Shown here: positions 42,201 through 53,429 of the stretch, in pieces | Layout: the number at the start of each line of letters is the position of its first letter | Numbering within the stretch: the stretch's first letter is position 1 | DNA from: Triparma columacea | Lineage: Eukaryota > Sar > Bolidophyceae > Parmales > Triparmaceae | Direction of reading: 5' to 3' | DNA: 53,469 bases | Assembly: GCA_030267965.1 (NCBI GenBank) | Contig: BRYA01001479.1 | Coordinates: forward strand, 5,355-58,823 | Position numbers and translations under genes: made by a program | The notes under the pieces: model-generated | The model's database searches: none | What the model was told of the DNA's origin: nothing | What the model saw: only the letters and a program-made list of their open reading frames with translations

Positions 42201-44355
42201 AAATAATGTCTTGAGAACTTTCCTGGTTCAAAACAAAGAGGCTACCATCGACTCGGTCGACAGCGACAAACTTGCCTTTGTCAATCACCTTTTGAGTTTG
42301 GCCCTGTAGTCCGCATCTTTCGCCAGGCATACACACCTTCAAGACCTCGCCGATGGAATCGATATCTTCTTCCACGGGAACGACTGTTACGTAAACTTCA
42401 TCGTTCTTCAGACCACGCTCGAGAGACACTGGGACCCCTAGTTCAATAAAGACCTTCGAATCCGACTCCGAAGCCTGCAAAATTCCAGTAATAGGTTTCT
42501 TGGAGTGATCGAAGAAGTATACGTTCCCATCTTTGCAAGCAACTGCAATAATACCGATGTCGTCCATAAAGAGTACGTCAAGAATAAGATCGTCAAACGT
42601 TGCGAAGTGCTTCTGTAACTTGCCGTCAGTTTTGTACTGGTAAACGTCATGCTTGTCGCCGCTCAGTTCGCTATCGTGAAGGAGGACAAAATTGGTGGGA
42701 TCCCTAAACACCAGTTTGCTGGGATTATTATTGAGATTTGTAGCGGAAATATTCCTAGAGATGGTCCCATCGAACGTCCTAATATTTTGATCGACCGGGC
42801 TGCCGTCTTTGGATTCTACGGTAACAAAGAGGCCAGAGAAAAGCTCAGAAGTAGAAAAACACTGGGTTTCCTTCGTGCTGCCCTTCGCACTCTTTTGTCC
42901 GAAGGGGCACCGATTGCACTCCACAGCTCCAATGTCTGGACCAAAGCTATCTTTCGGACACAAGTCGCACGCAGACAGCGACGTAGACGAAGAGAACGTG
43001 CCTGGTTCACAATTGTAGCACTCCAAGGAAGCAAACTGGCAGCGAACTCCTACGTCAAAGTGATTCGTGTCTCTTTGACAAACCAAGCTCGTCAAAGTGA
43101 GACAATCTCCCAAATTACTCTCTGTGCCGTCGCAATCGAGATCATCAGCAATACAGTCTACCGTGCCGTCGGGAGTTTCATAGTATGGTATCGCCTCGGC
43201 ACTGATGGTGGTGAATCCAAGTTCCCTTCCAAGCTGGCGACAGGCAACTATGGCCTCATTGGCCGTGAAGGGGTACGTATAGTCTATAGACTCTCGCAGC
43301 GTTCCCCACCTCCCATACTTGAGTTCCAGGCGTCCCTCTATAAAACCCTGCTCTTCGAATCTCGGAGCCTCAAAATCATCTCCTTCACTTATGCTCAGTC
43401 GCATTGAATGACCAGAAGCAAGCGCCCCCGAAGGATATCTGAGTCCCCTCCCTGGAGGACAGCCACACGACTTTCTATCTTCGGTGGCGAATTGTGTGGC
43501 GGGACATGTTTCGCATTCGGTGGAGCCAGCACGAGGGGCAATCCCGTCAGAGCATGGGTAGCAAAGTGACTCTCCGCTCAACATGGTGTATTTTCCCGCC
43601 TCGCAATCCACGCAAATTGGACCTTCATCTCCAGACTGAAGCAAGGGGGGGGAAAATGATGGGGCAGGTATGCGTTAGATGCGTTGGTAGTTTGGTAGGG
43701 AAAGAGGCCGAGGAGGAGGAGAAGAAGGGGGTGTACTTACCTCTTGGGCTTTACCAGGTTCACACGCTTCACACACGTTATCGTCCCTTATCTGTCGGAA
43801 AGTGCATGCCACGCCAATGTTGTTCATTTCGTCGTAAACATGAGTATTTGGATGAGGAGTCCACTCCGGGCACTGAAATAGTGTTTCCTCGTCACCATCG
43901 CAAGAAACATCTGATACGTACACACGCTCGTAGTCCCTATCAGGGGTGTCGTGACGTGAGAGAGCCTCTGAGCTTATGACTTCATACCCGAGCTCAGAGC
44001 CAAGCATGCCACAGGCGACATGAGCTTCATTGGCCCCCCACCCATCCCCATATTCATTGATTGCTGTCCACTCTTCACTTATACCGACACCCATAAAGAA
44101 GTGCACTTCAATCGGCCACTTTACTTCCAGACGCCCAGCAACCTTTCCGTTAGAATCAAACTTGGGAGGTTCCGAGGAGTTTGTCAATATCCTGACTACT
44201 GATCCCATTCGGAGAGTTCCGGTCGGAACCTCACCGGGTGGGTATCCTTGTCCAGGGGGACATTCATCAGCTCCAGTGAGACCAGCAGCTCCAGTGAGAC
44301 CAGCAAACGCAAGGAAAATGAGAGCAAGCAGCTGGCGCAGAGTGAGGGGATCCAT
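39214..44355 (-). CDS. SRCR-domain receptor kinase A
   Basis: Exons are 44355-43741 and 43635-39214 (phase 0), 1678 residues. The ATG at 44355 starts a signal peptide (LRQLLALIFLAFAGLTGAAG). The first SRCR domain ends in GVAC (exon 1). A cysteine-rich CxxC module follows, then a second SRCR domain (GRLELKYGRWGTL ... FDVGVRC) and an ephrin-receptor-like CYNCEPGTF...CPKDSFG module. Next come a long beta-rich region, one or two filamin-like repeats (FRTYDRFSNPT) and a membrane span near residue 1150. A juxtamembrane coiled coil precedes a TKL-like kinase (about 1237-1520): GQGAFGTV, VAVKQL, IIHRDLKPDNML, LTDFGEA, GTPIYISPE. The tail has TGRSF and TGRSY, a coiled coil, and two ELKKEQPTIV-type motifs. 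All catalytic residues are present, so it should be active. It is inferred to sense an external ligand. Confidence 0.85.
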
Positions 44356-44715
44356 TGTTGGGTGGGTTCCAGAGGCCCGCTTGACGCAGTTTTCTCGACC
44401 TGAACTAGTCAGTACAAGAAGTTGACGACGAAACCCCGTATCCAGGAGGAACAAATCGAAGAAACAGCTCTTAAAACCTGCGACTTATGGTTCAACAGGA
44501 GGTTTCCCGTTTCACCTGTTCCAAGACCTGTTTCTTCGATTTAATTTGATCTGGGATCTTGAGACTATTTTTGAAAGCACCTGATAGGGACAGGATGAGC
44601 GGAACTGGAAGCCCGAGTTCGCACACGCACCTGTTCACACGGATGAGTCATCGCGGAAGTAGAGCTTGTAAGACAGGGATTAATAAAATGTTCATTTGGA
44701 ACAACTGTGGGGCTC
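44356..44715. other. Intergenic between the two receptor kinases
   Basis: 360 bp with no ORF of coding character. Both genes are on the minus strand, so this holds the terminator region of kinase B and promoter of kinase A. Confidence 0.5.
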
Positions 44716-47700
44716 CTATTTGCTGACATTCCCTGTACCATACAAAAAAGCCGCATACGGGTCCTCGACATTCGCGCTGGCAGCCGGAGCACTTGCCACA
44801 GCAGCAACAGTGCCGCCAACATCACTATCACCATCGCCATCACCATCTCCATCCATTGTTTGTCCTGGGAGGACAACAATGGTCGGTTGCTCTTTCTTCG
44901 CTCCCTCTACCTTTACACCATCACCATCTCCATCCGTGTTGGTTTGTCCTGGAAGGACAACAATGGTCGGTTGCTCTTTCTTCGCTCCCCCTGTCCCCCC
45001 TGTCAGCCTTTCCACATGTTGCTGCAGTAGTTTCTTCTCCATCTCCAGACGTTCAATATCCTCCCCGAGATTTATCACTTCCTGTTCAAGAAATTGGTTC
45101 CGATTTGTCAGGTTGACAACGATATCAATCGTGCCATCATCTGGGCCTCCTCCCATAGAACTCCTTCCAGTCTCAGTGAAACCCCCGAAGGACCTCCCGG
45201 TATTGTTGTCGAAGTTTGTATCCCCAGACCTGTTGGTATTACTCATACTACTCTTGTTCTTTCTATACGACATGATTTCAGAAAGCCCACCGTCTTCCTC
45301 CATTAATATTCCCGACCCAAGATCTGGCTCATCGTTGATGTTGACTTCCACAGTGATATCTCCCATCATCTGTAGTTAGAAATAGAAAGTGCAAGTGTGT
45401 GAGTCCGTGTTCGCTAAAGGTCTAAAATTGAGCCGCAAAAACTTCGATACATGTCTCACCTGCTTCACAATTTCGTCAAAATCAGGCCTTTCTGCTGCAT
45501 CTTTGTCCATGCAATCCGAAATGAGCCGCCGAAACTTTGGATAGAACTCCACAGGGACTGGTGGTTTCCAACCATTTTCCAGGTACCTGTTCATACTGTT
45601 GAGTCCGACCCCGTCCCTGTTCTTCTTTTTCATCTTCTTCATCAAGCTTTTGAAGAAGAACTCGATGATGTTCTTTTCGGCCCTGATCATTGCCAACAGC
45701 ACGACCCCGAAACTGTACGAGTCTGATTTCATGTCGTATCTGTCGTTCCTCATGATCTCAGGGCTAATGTAGATGGGCGTTCCTACAGCCGTCATTGTCA
45801 TGTTGAGTTCTTGCGCCCTCGCCTCGCCAAAGTCAGTGAGCTTCAGCACGTTATCAGGGGCCTTCGTGACGAGCATGTTGTCCGGCTTCAGGTCCCTATG
45901 GATGATGCAGTCCTTCATCTCCTTCGCTTTCTCGTCATAGTATTGACTGTGGTGCAAGTACTGCACGCCCATCGCCGCCTGAATCGCGAGTTTGAGCATG
46001 ACTCCCTTCCAGGTCATCTTTTCCTCCTTCGGAAGCGTCCAGTCCTTTCTTAGCCGGTCTTCCAAGCTACCTCCGTCAATGTACTCCAGGCAGCACCCCA
46101 GCATCATCTCGTCCCAACACACACCCACGAGCCTGACAATGTTAGGATGGACGAGCTCCTTAGTCAGGAAGCACTCGAAGCGGAACCTTTCGATGCTCTC
46201 ATCATCAATACTCATGAGCTGCTTGACCGCGACTTGCTGCTCTTCTGAACTCTCGTCCCTCTTGTACGTTGCCAAGCTAACAGTTCCGAAGGCTCCCTGC
46301 CCCAAGAGACTAACAATATTAATCTTACTGCTGTCGATTAATACAGTCCTAAGTTCATCCTCGCGCTCTTGTTCAATTTCCTCCAGAGCCTTCTTCATGA
46401 CCTCAATCTCTTTGTCGCTGTGCTTCTTCTTCTTAAGACTCTCGTTAAGGTTCTGCATGTCAAACTGCAGTTTCTGCTCGTTTTTCTCATACTGCGCCTT
46501 CATATTAATCATCCTTCGCTGGATTGCTCTAATGGCAATGAAGCGGACTATGAGTCCCAGAGGAAGTATTGAGATTCCTGATATAATTAGAATGTCCTCA
46601 GTACTCATACCATCTCCCTCTCCCGGAGTGACAGTAAATTCTATGGGGCTTTTATCGAGATACGAAGCTTCTTCATCATCGGGTCCCTTATACTTGAAAC
46701 CCAGCATATATTTCCCTCTCAGCCCTTGTTTTATGTCTATTTTATACTCATAATTGGGGCCGTGGAGTTCTACCTCCAGAACATCGTCAGATTCTCCATC
46801 GTCGTTGGTATATATAATCTCGGCAGTGAAACCTTTTTGGTTAGTGATGAAGTTGTCATGCCTATCTACAGGGACAACCTTCATTGTGATCGCACTGTCT
46901 GGAGGTGACGAGTCATGCGTGGGTATTTTCAAGTATTCTTCCAGCTCTAAGACAAGTCTGTCAACCCCTCTGTTGTTAATCGTGTTTTTGGATCTCCCCA
47001 GCTCAAGAGCAGCGGGGAGGATTTCATATATAAAAGGGCTTCCCTTGACCGGATATTTCGAAAATCGACTACCTTGGTTGAACATAATCTCAATCTGGTA
47101 CTCTTGAGCCTCGTCTCTCGTCGTGGTAATTTCGAAAGTTGAATTTTCATGATTGTAGATTAAAGGTTTCATAAGATGGTCATCAGGCCTGATAAACCAT
47201 TCCAGATTGTCACCATAGTTGTTCGTCGGGTTTTTGTAGCTGTCATGCGTCCTAAATTTTGCATGAAATGGTTTGCCTGCCATCACAGTTCTTGGCCACT
47301 CCAAGGCCACAATTTCGTCAGGATCAGTCTGCGCAAATTTAACGTCAACGGTGAAGGGAGAACCCGACAAGTGCTTGAGTTCCCTGTTCATGTCGGTGCC
47401 CATGACAGAAATTTCCCATTCAGCAGCGATCTTCAAATTCAACAAGCCACTTACAGAGTAGTCGGTGAGCGAGGAGTTGGAAATTTTGGTTGTGCCGACG
47501 ACTTCAACGGCACCGTTCAAGCCTGGTACTTGCGTTGGAATCCATCCATTTGCCTTCAAAAGCATACCCCCTTCAATCTCCTCAATATTCTGCTTGGCGG
47601 CGATCCTATTCTTGACCTGGTCGCGAAGGTTCAGTGGTAGTAATATATCGGACCCGGCTGTTACTACACCATTTGTGGGTGTGTCTATCGTCGACGTCTG

Positions 47701-50340
47701 GGCTGTGAAAGAAGGCCTGAAATAAATTTTTGATATCGTCTCGTGACTAGCAAGCACAGGGTATTTGAAGTAGCCTTCATCAAAGTCAAGCTCTGGCGTA
47801 ATGGCACTGTAATCGTAGACGTAAATATAACCTAGCCGCCCAACCAAAACGTAAAGAAGCTTCTTACTTGGATCAATCTGAAAGAAAACGTACTTGTCAT
47901 CTTCATTGATGGTAGAGCGCTTCTTCTCGACGATGACCTCGCAGTCATCTGGGTTTTCTGTCTCACCATCTCTGATAGACAGTTTGCAGCGACATATCTT
48001 GTCGTAAGTTTCAGTGCTGTCTTGGGTAAGAACGAAAAAGGTCTCATCGTCGAGGTCGACGGCGACATATCCACCCTTGTCAACGAGCAAAGTTTGCTTG
48101 TCATTTTTACAATCATCAACCTCGATCGAGCACATCACGACCGGGCCGAACTTTTGTTCATCGTCATCTTCAAATGTGGACACAAGAATTTCGGTGGAAA
48201 CATTACTCATAGCAATCGACGCTGGGATCTTGTCAAGCTCGAGCTTATGCCTCGCGTCATCCTTGTTATAACCGTTTTCATCTAGCTTCCCGTCAGTAGT
48301 GTTTTTGCCATCCGCGCCAAAGAAGTAAATGTTTTTGTCCTGGCAGGCAATAGCAACGAGGTTGCGGTCACCAATGAAGATAATGTCCAAAATACGATTT
48401 GGCAGCCTGGCAAAGAGCCTAATGTTGAGCTCAGTGCCACCAGTATCGTAATGGTGAACATCATGGTCGCTTTCGCTCTCTTCAACGAGGAGGAAGTTGT
48501 TAGGGTCAAGAAACGCCACGTCGCTCCCCCTTTTTGTGACTCCAATGTTGGTGGACAACCAGTCCTGCGTCGACTCGGTGAAGAAGCTGCCTTCAAGTGA
48601 TCGCACAGTCCCGTCATCGTTTGGCCCGTCAAAGTCTGTTCCTATGAGGACGAAGAGGTCAGCGAAAAGTTCAGCAGAAGAAAAGCACTGAGAGTCCCTC
48701 GTGGCACCCTCTGCACTATCTTCTCCAAAAGGACACCTCTCGCAAAAAATAGCTCCTTCGCTTTGCCCATAAGAGTCTTTAGGACACACTTCACAGGCTT
48801 CCAACGACGTTTGTGAAGAGTACTTGCCCACCTCGCAATCGGTGCAAGACTTGGAAGCAAACTGACAGCTGTGATGAGCGAAGCGGATCACGAAAATTGA
48901 AGGTGGGTGGTGATGGGTGAGAATAATAATTAGCGGCGGTGAAGGAAATGGGGGGAGAGGGGTTAACGTCTTTTATAGAAGTAAGCGGACGTGCGTTTTG
49001 CCTCGCCAGCGCTCGCGCGTTCACTCTCGCCTCACCTCACTCCTACATCATTTACGTTTTCTTTATCCTTATTGCAAACCATGCTGTTGGCAGTGATGCA
49101 AGCACCAAGCTGTTCCTCTGAACCGTCGCAGGCAAGATCGTCCAGAAAACAATCTAGGGTGCCGTCAGGAGTTTCCGTGTGCGTAAACGAACTAAGGAGA
49201 TGTAGATCAAGTTCACTTGCAAGTGCTTTACACGCGACCTTAGCCTCGTTGAATCCGAAGGGATACTCAATTATATTATCAGATGGCCGCACGGTGCCCC
49301 AGTTACCGCTTCCCGGCGGTGACCTTTCGATTTCTAGGCGTCCCTGAACAATCCCTTGCTCTTGATACGTCGGAGCTACAAATTCAGGACCCTCCTCGCT
49401 AATGCTCAGTCGAATTTTATCCGTGGCTGGGAGTTGTCCTGTAGGGTACGTGAGACCCTGCCCCTTGCCACAGCCGCATTCTAAACGGTCGCTACCAGCG
49501 ACTTGGGTAGGAGGGCAATTTTGGCATTCGGTCGAGCCTTCTTGAGGGGCAATCCCCGTGGTGGAACAATATTGACAGACAGATTTTCCGTTCACCGCGG
49601 TGAACTTCCCCGGCTCGCAATATTCACAAAGTGGGATCGAATTCATAATCTGCACGACGAGGGCAAAGGGAAGGGGTGGGCAGTTAGATGTGTAACAAAA
49701 TGATGAATCCGAAAACGACAATAGTTTGTTGTAGTCAAAGACAGCTTACCTTCTGGGCCTTTCCAGCGACACACTCAATGCATTCGTCTGCAATCTCTCT
49801 CATTTCGCAGATAACCCCCACATTTTTGTTGGAGTCATTGTTGGGGTCGGGAGTGTAGGTATCATGGTCACAGCCATCTTCAGAAGAACCCCACAGTCTA
49901 GACTCCGTACCTTTACACGCGAAATCATATACGAAGGCGCTGAGATAACCGTTCATGGTATGATACGTGGATAAAGCTTCGTGCGAGACGAGTGCCATTC
50001 CTAGTTCTGCGGCAAGCATGCGGCAAGCAACCTTAGCCTCTTCATCACCCCACTCCTTCACATATTTATTCACGGTCCCCCACTGAGCAGGTTCGTCACC
50101 AGGCTGAAACTTTATCTCCAGTCGCCCCTCAACCTTACCCTCCGAGTCGAAGTAGGGAGGGCTGTAACTGTATAGGCCATTTGACAATCTAATTGTTGTA
50201 CCCTCTCCAAGTTGCCCTACAGGAACGTCTCCTTCGGGACGGCCGTACCCAGCTTCACAACCAACGTCTACATTTGCACTAACATGGCCGATGAACACAC
50301 TGAGTTGGAGGAGGACAAGGAGGATGGTTACTTGGGCCAT
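44716..50340 (-). CDS. SRCR-domain receptor kinase B
   Basis: Exons are 50340-49750, 49649-49036, 48868-45460 and 45369-44716 (phases 0, 2, 0), 1755 residues. It is a tandem paralogue of kinase A with the same order. It has a signal peptide (MAQVTILLVLLQLSVFIGHVSA), SRCR 1, a CEYCEPGKF module, SRCR 2 (WGTVRPSDN ... DVGVSC), and a second CxxC module. A beta-rich region, filamin-like repeats, a membrane span near 1160-1180 and a juxtamembrane coiled coil follow. The TKL-like kinase (about 1253-1537) has all catalytic motifs intact. The tail carries NTGRSF and ETGRSS, a leucine-rich coiled coil and two KKEQPTIVVLPGQT motifs. Where A has Arg-Cys at the end of SRCR 2, B has Ser-Cys, created across an intron. 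The second and third introns are absent from A. Confidence 0.85.
44857..44986. repeat. Duplicated 45-bp tail motif in receptor kinase B
   Basis: Two nearly identical copies (44857-44901 and 44942-44986), each coding AKKEQPTIVVLPGQT on the minus strand, separated by a Gly/Asp-rich linker. Confidence 0.85.
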
Positions 50341-50683
50341 CTGCTGGTCGAGGAGGGTGTGGGATTTGGAGGTAATGGGGTCACTGTATGGCACGTCGAC
50401 CAATCCTTGACGTAATTATCCGCGGAAACCCGAAACTGACTCGCGCTAATCGATATACGAAGCTAATCAAAGGTAGAAGTCGTCAAAAAGTTCAATCGGT
50501 TAATTCGGAGTTTCAGAGGAGTAAGAAAGAAAGAAGTAGAAGGATCAAGGAAACAGGTTTTTTTGCGGATTTTGAAATCATTTCATCACGATGATCAACT
50601 CAACGTTTGTTGTTGTTGATATAACCGACCCTAACCGGCGCAACAAAATTAATGGACACGATTCTTTCTTCATCGGAACTTCA
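50341..50683. other. Intergenic upstream of receptor kinase B
   Basis: About 340 bp holding the presumed promoter of kinase B and the 3' end of the FKBP gene. AT-rich around 50450-50660. No gene seen. Confidence 0.5.
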
Positions 50684-52763
50684 TTAATCTTCTCCGTCGC
50701 TGCTAAACTCGTCGTCTCCTTTGTCACCATCAAGTCTGACCTTGCTAGCATCTCCGTACCCAACTGAACCCGACCTTGCTTCTTCCTCCTTGGTGTATGG
50801 TTTCTGCGAAAGTCCGGGCTGCTGGATGAGCGGCTTTACCCAAACGGGTCGCTTCCACCATTTAATGAGCTCCAAATCGAACACCATGTCCGAGTTTGGC
50901 GGTATGCAGGGAGGAAAGCCTTTGGGGCCGTATGCGTACTTTGCAGTCACATTGACCTTGCTTCTCTCCCCGAAGGAGAACTTTTTGATTGCTACATCCC
51001 AGCCCCTTATAACCTGACCAGCGTCGACCACGAACTCAAAAGGCCTGTGTCGCATCTTTCTGCTACTTTCGATAACCTTCCCGGTCGAGGCGACAATCGC
51101 TGTGTAGTGAAGCTGCACAACATCTCCAGATTTCGGGTGGGACTTGCCGTCTCCGGGATAAATAACCTCCACGCTAACATTTTCCTCGTCTCGCTTCTTC
51201 TCTAGGAGCTCCTCTTCGGTGGGCGGCAGTTCGTCTTCCTCGTCTTCGTCTCTATTCATGAGAGCATCCTCGTCCTCGTCCCCGTCCTCCTCTCCCTCCA
51301 TCAACTCCTCCAGCAGGTCAGAGGGGTCACTTGAGATGGAAAGGTCCGATAGTCCAGAATCCTCGTCCGAGGAGGAACCTTCGTTATCTACCTTGTTCTG
51401 CTTATTCTCATACCGAAGCTGATATTTTTTCATGTTAACCTGGATCTTTCTCGCGTGGAGCTTCGACTTCACTCCAAGCTGCGGCGAGCGAAGATGATTA
51501 GCTTGGGAAGTTGCAAGTAGCTTGGAACAGTGTGCATGCATGTCCGCATAAATGTCGCAGCCTCGCTCCTCTTCCTGAGTACTCTCCTCGCGATGGAACG
51601 CCCCTCCATTCTTACCTCCTCCCAGTCCTGCTCTTCCATGTTAAGAAGCAGTAGACCATCTACCTTGTGTTGAATGATGGCGGGCTCGTATTCAGGAAAT
51701 CCAAGTGATTCGAACCACGCGACAACCTCCTCCATCGTCCACTCGTCCATCTGCTTTCCCCTGGGTTCCTGCTTTGCCGTTAGGAGGCGCTCGTTCCTGA
51801 GTTTGTCGTCCAACTCCTGATACCTGGCTGCCTCTGTGTGCTTGATCATCTTTTCCTTCTCCTTGAGCTGCTCCTTGAGCCACTTGATCTCCTCATCCCT
51901 GTCAAGGAACTTCTTGCTATCAACCCCGAGTTCAGCATCATCGTCTTTGGCAATGAACGGGGGCTTGTCCCAGCGCGTCAGGTTATCCATTCGCCGGACG
52001 TAATAGAACTGCTTCGTGTCAGGGTCGTAGGCCTTCTCGAACCATTGCTTGCTCATGTCAGCGAGGTGCTTACGGGCGAGCTTCTTCCTGTACATCTTCT
52101 GCAGCTGCGTCGCGGCCCACTCGTCCTTCAGCTCCATGGTATCGGTCCCCATTATCATTGGCTTCTCCCAGATGCTCTGACCTGTCTTTTTATTATAGTA
52201 GAAGTATCGATTGTTTTCATTGTCGAAGACCTGCTCAAACTGCTCCCTGCACTTGTCTCGGATGCGCTCCCTGGCAAACTTGCACCTCACCATGCCCTGC
52301 ATCTTGACAGCAGCCTTGGTCTCCTCCTCTGTAGGTTCCCTTTTTGTGATGGGAATGGGGAAGTTTTCATCATAGTTGCCGGATGGCACGACGGCAACAG
52401 CGTCCTCGATCGAGGACTCAAGATCGAAGGAAACGCCGGCCTTGTCATCGACTGGGGAAGGGGTGGGGTGGGAGGGGGGTGATGAGAGAGAGGTGAGATC
52501 AGGCAGTGGAACTTCAACTACAGACGAGTTCGCTCACCGATCTCTGATTGAATGGATGCATCGTCCTCATCTACGGCCTTTGGCGGCGTCGAGGGAGGGT
52601 CGGGAACCTTGGCGGGGGAGGGTATTTCCTCCTCCTCCACAGTGGGGGCATCAGCGTCTTGGGAAGACTCCTTCTTGTCTTCTGAAGGGGGGGCCGAACC
52701 CGGCGGGAAGGAGGGGGGGGGCTTCGACGCAGCAATCTCGGAGGATGACACGGGCTCGGACAT
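50684..52763 (-). CDS. IQ/WW-SAM-FKBP fusion protein
   Basis: Exons are 52763-52538, 52451-51616 and 51478-50684 (phases 1, 0), 618 residues. The first ATG of the transcript region is at 52763, about 90 nt below a TATAAA (52854-52859). The N-terminus is Pro/Ser/Glu-rich. Then come IQ-like AAVKMQGMVRCKFARERIRD and a WW-like segment (NRYFYYNKKTGQSIWEKP). A second IQ-like (AATQLQKMYRKKLARKHL) and second WW-like segment (KQFYYVRRMDNLTRWDKPP) follow, then a coiled coil. A SAM domain (about 310-378) is split by the second intron at WEE|LGVKSKLHARK. An acidic stretch precedes an FKBP domain (about 456-560: VIYPGDG, VQLHYTA, FEFVVDAGQVIRGWD, AYGPKGFPP, VFDLELI). The FKBP key residues are largely kept, so isomerase activity is plausible. 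Confidence 0.85.
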
Positions 52764-52853
52764 CGAAGCACCCGGGGGTTGGTTGGGAAGGGAGGAGCTC
52801 GGGGAAGGGGGAGGGGGGGGGGCAGTTGAATTGGAACTTGGGACGTCCAGCGG

Positions 52854-52859
52854 TTTATA
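52854..52859 (-). promoter_or_regulatory. TATAAA box for the FKBP-fusion gene
   Basis: Reads TATAAA on the minus strand. There is no other ATG between it and the chosen start at 52763. Confidence 0.5.
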
Positions 52860-53059
52860 ATTGAGCGAAGCGCGAGAAGATTCAATCAGAGGGGTGGGAG
52901 AAGGCGCGGATTCCAACGCGGGGTCAATTTGGGTGCTGGGGGAAGAGGAATAATGTTAAAACCAAATTGGGACTAACAACTCCAGTTTTGGGGAGGGAGA
53001 GAAAGAGGGATGAGGGAGCAGCGCTGTGAAGGGTGAAAAGCTAAAAGAAGGAGGAAACA

Positions 53060-53429
53060 ATGAGAAAAGTCGACGAGGTCGCTCTTCAGAATGAGCAGGT
53101 ACGTTTCTCACCACCGGGGGATCCTGGGAGGACGCCGAACATTGAGGTTGGACAAGCAGGGGTGCCTTTTGTGGGGGTTGTATCCCGTGCCGATCAGGAC
53201 AGTTGTATGCTTGCATATTCTAAGCCTCTTGGTACAATCCTCGTGATATTTGAGGATTAATACGGACATCTATTATTTGCCGTAGGGCCCTACGGCCGCG
53301 CAAGTATTTTCTTGGTGAAGGGGGGAGAAGTGAGGTTGTTTGAGGATTGTTCTTTCCCATCGTCTTGACAAAGTTGTTGCAGGCATGGAAGGAGGATGAG
53401 GGGAAAGGAATGTCTCAGTCAGCTCACCT

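Noticed and set aside
51469..51615. SAM-containing frame read on to its own stop, separate from FKBP
   Set aside because: The read-through tail has no SAM helix, while splicing at GTAAGA restores the domain.
52956..53216. Minus-strand 86-codon frame as first exon of the FKBP-fusion gene
   Set aside because: Its donor is phase 0 but the next acceptor needs phase 2, and a TATA box lies downstream of it.
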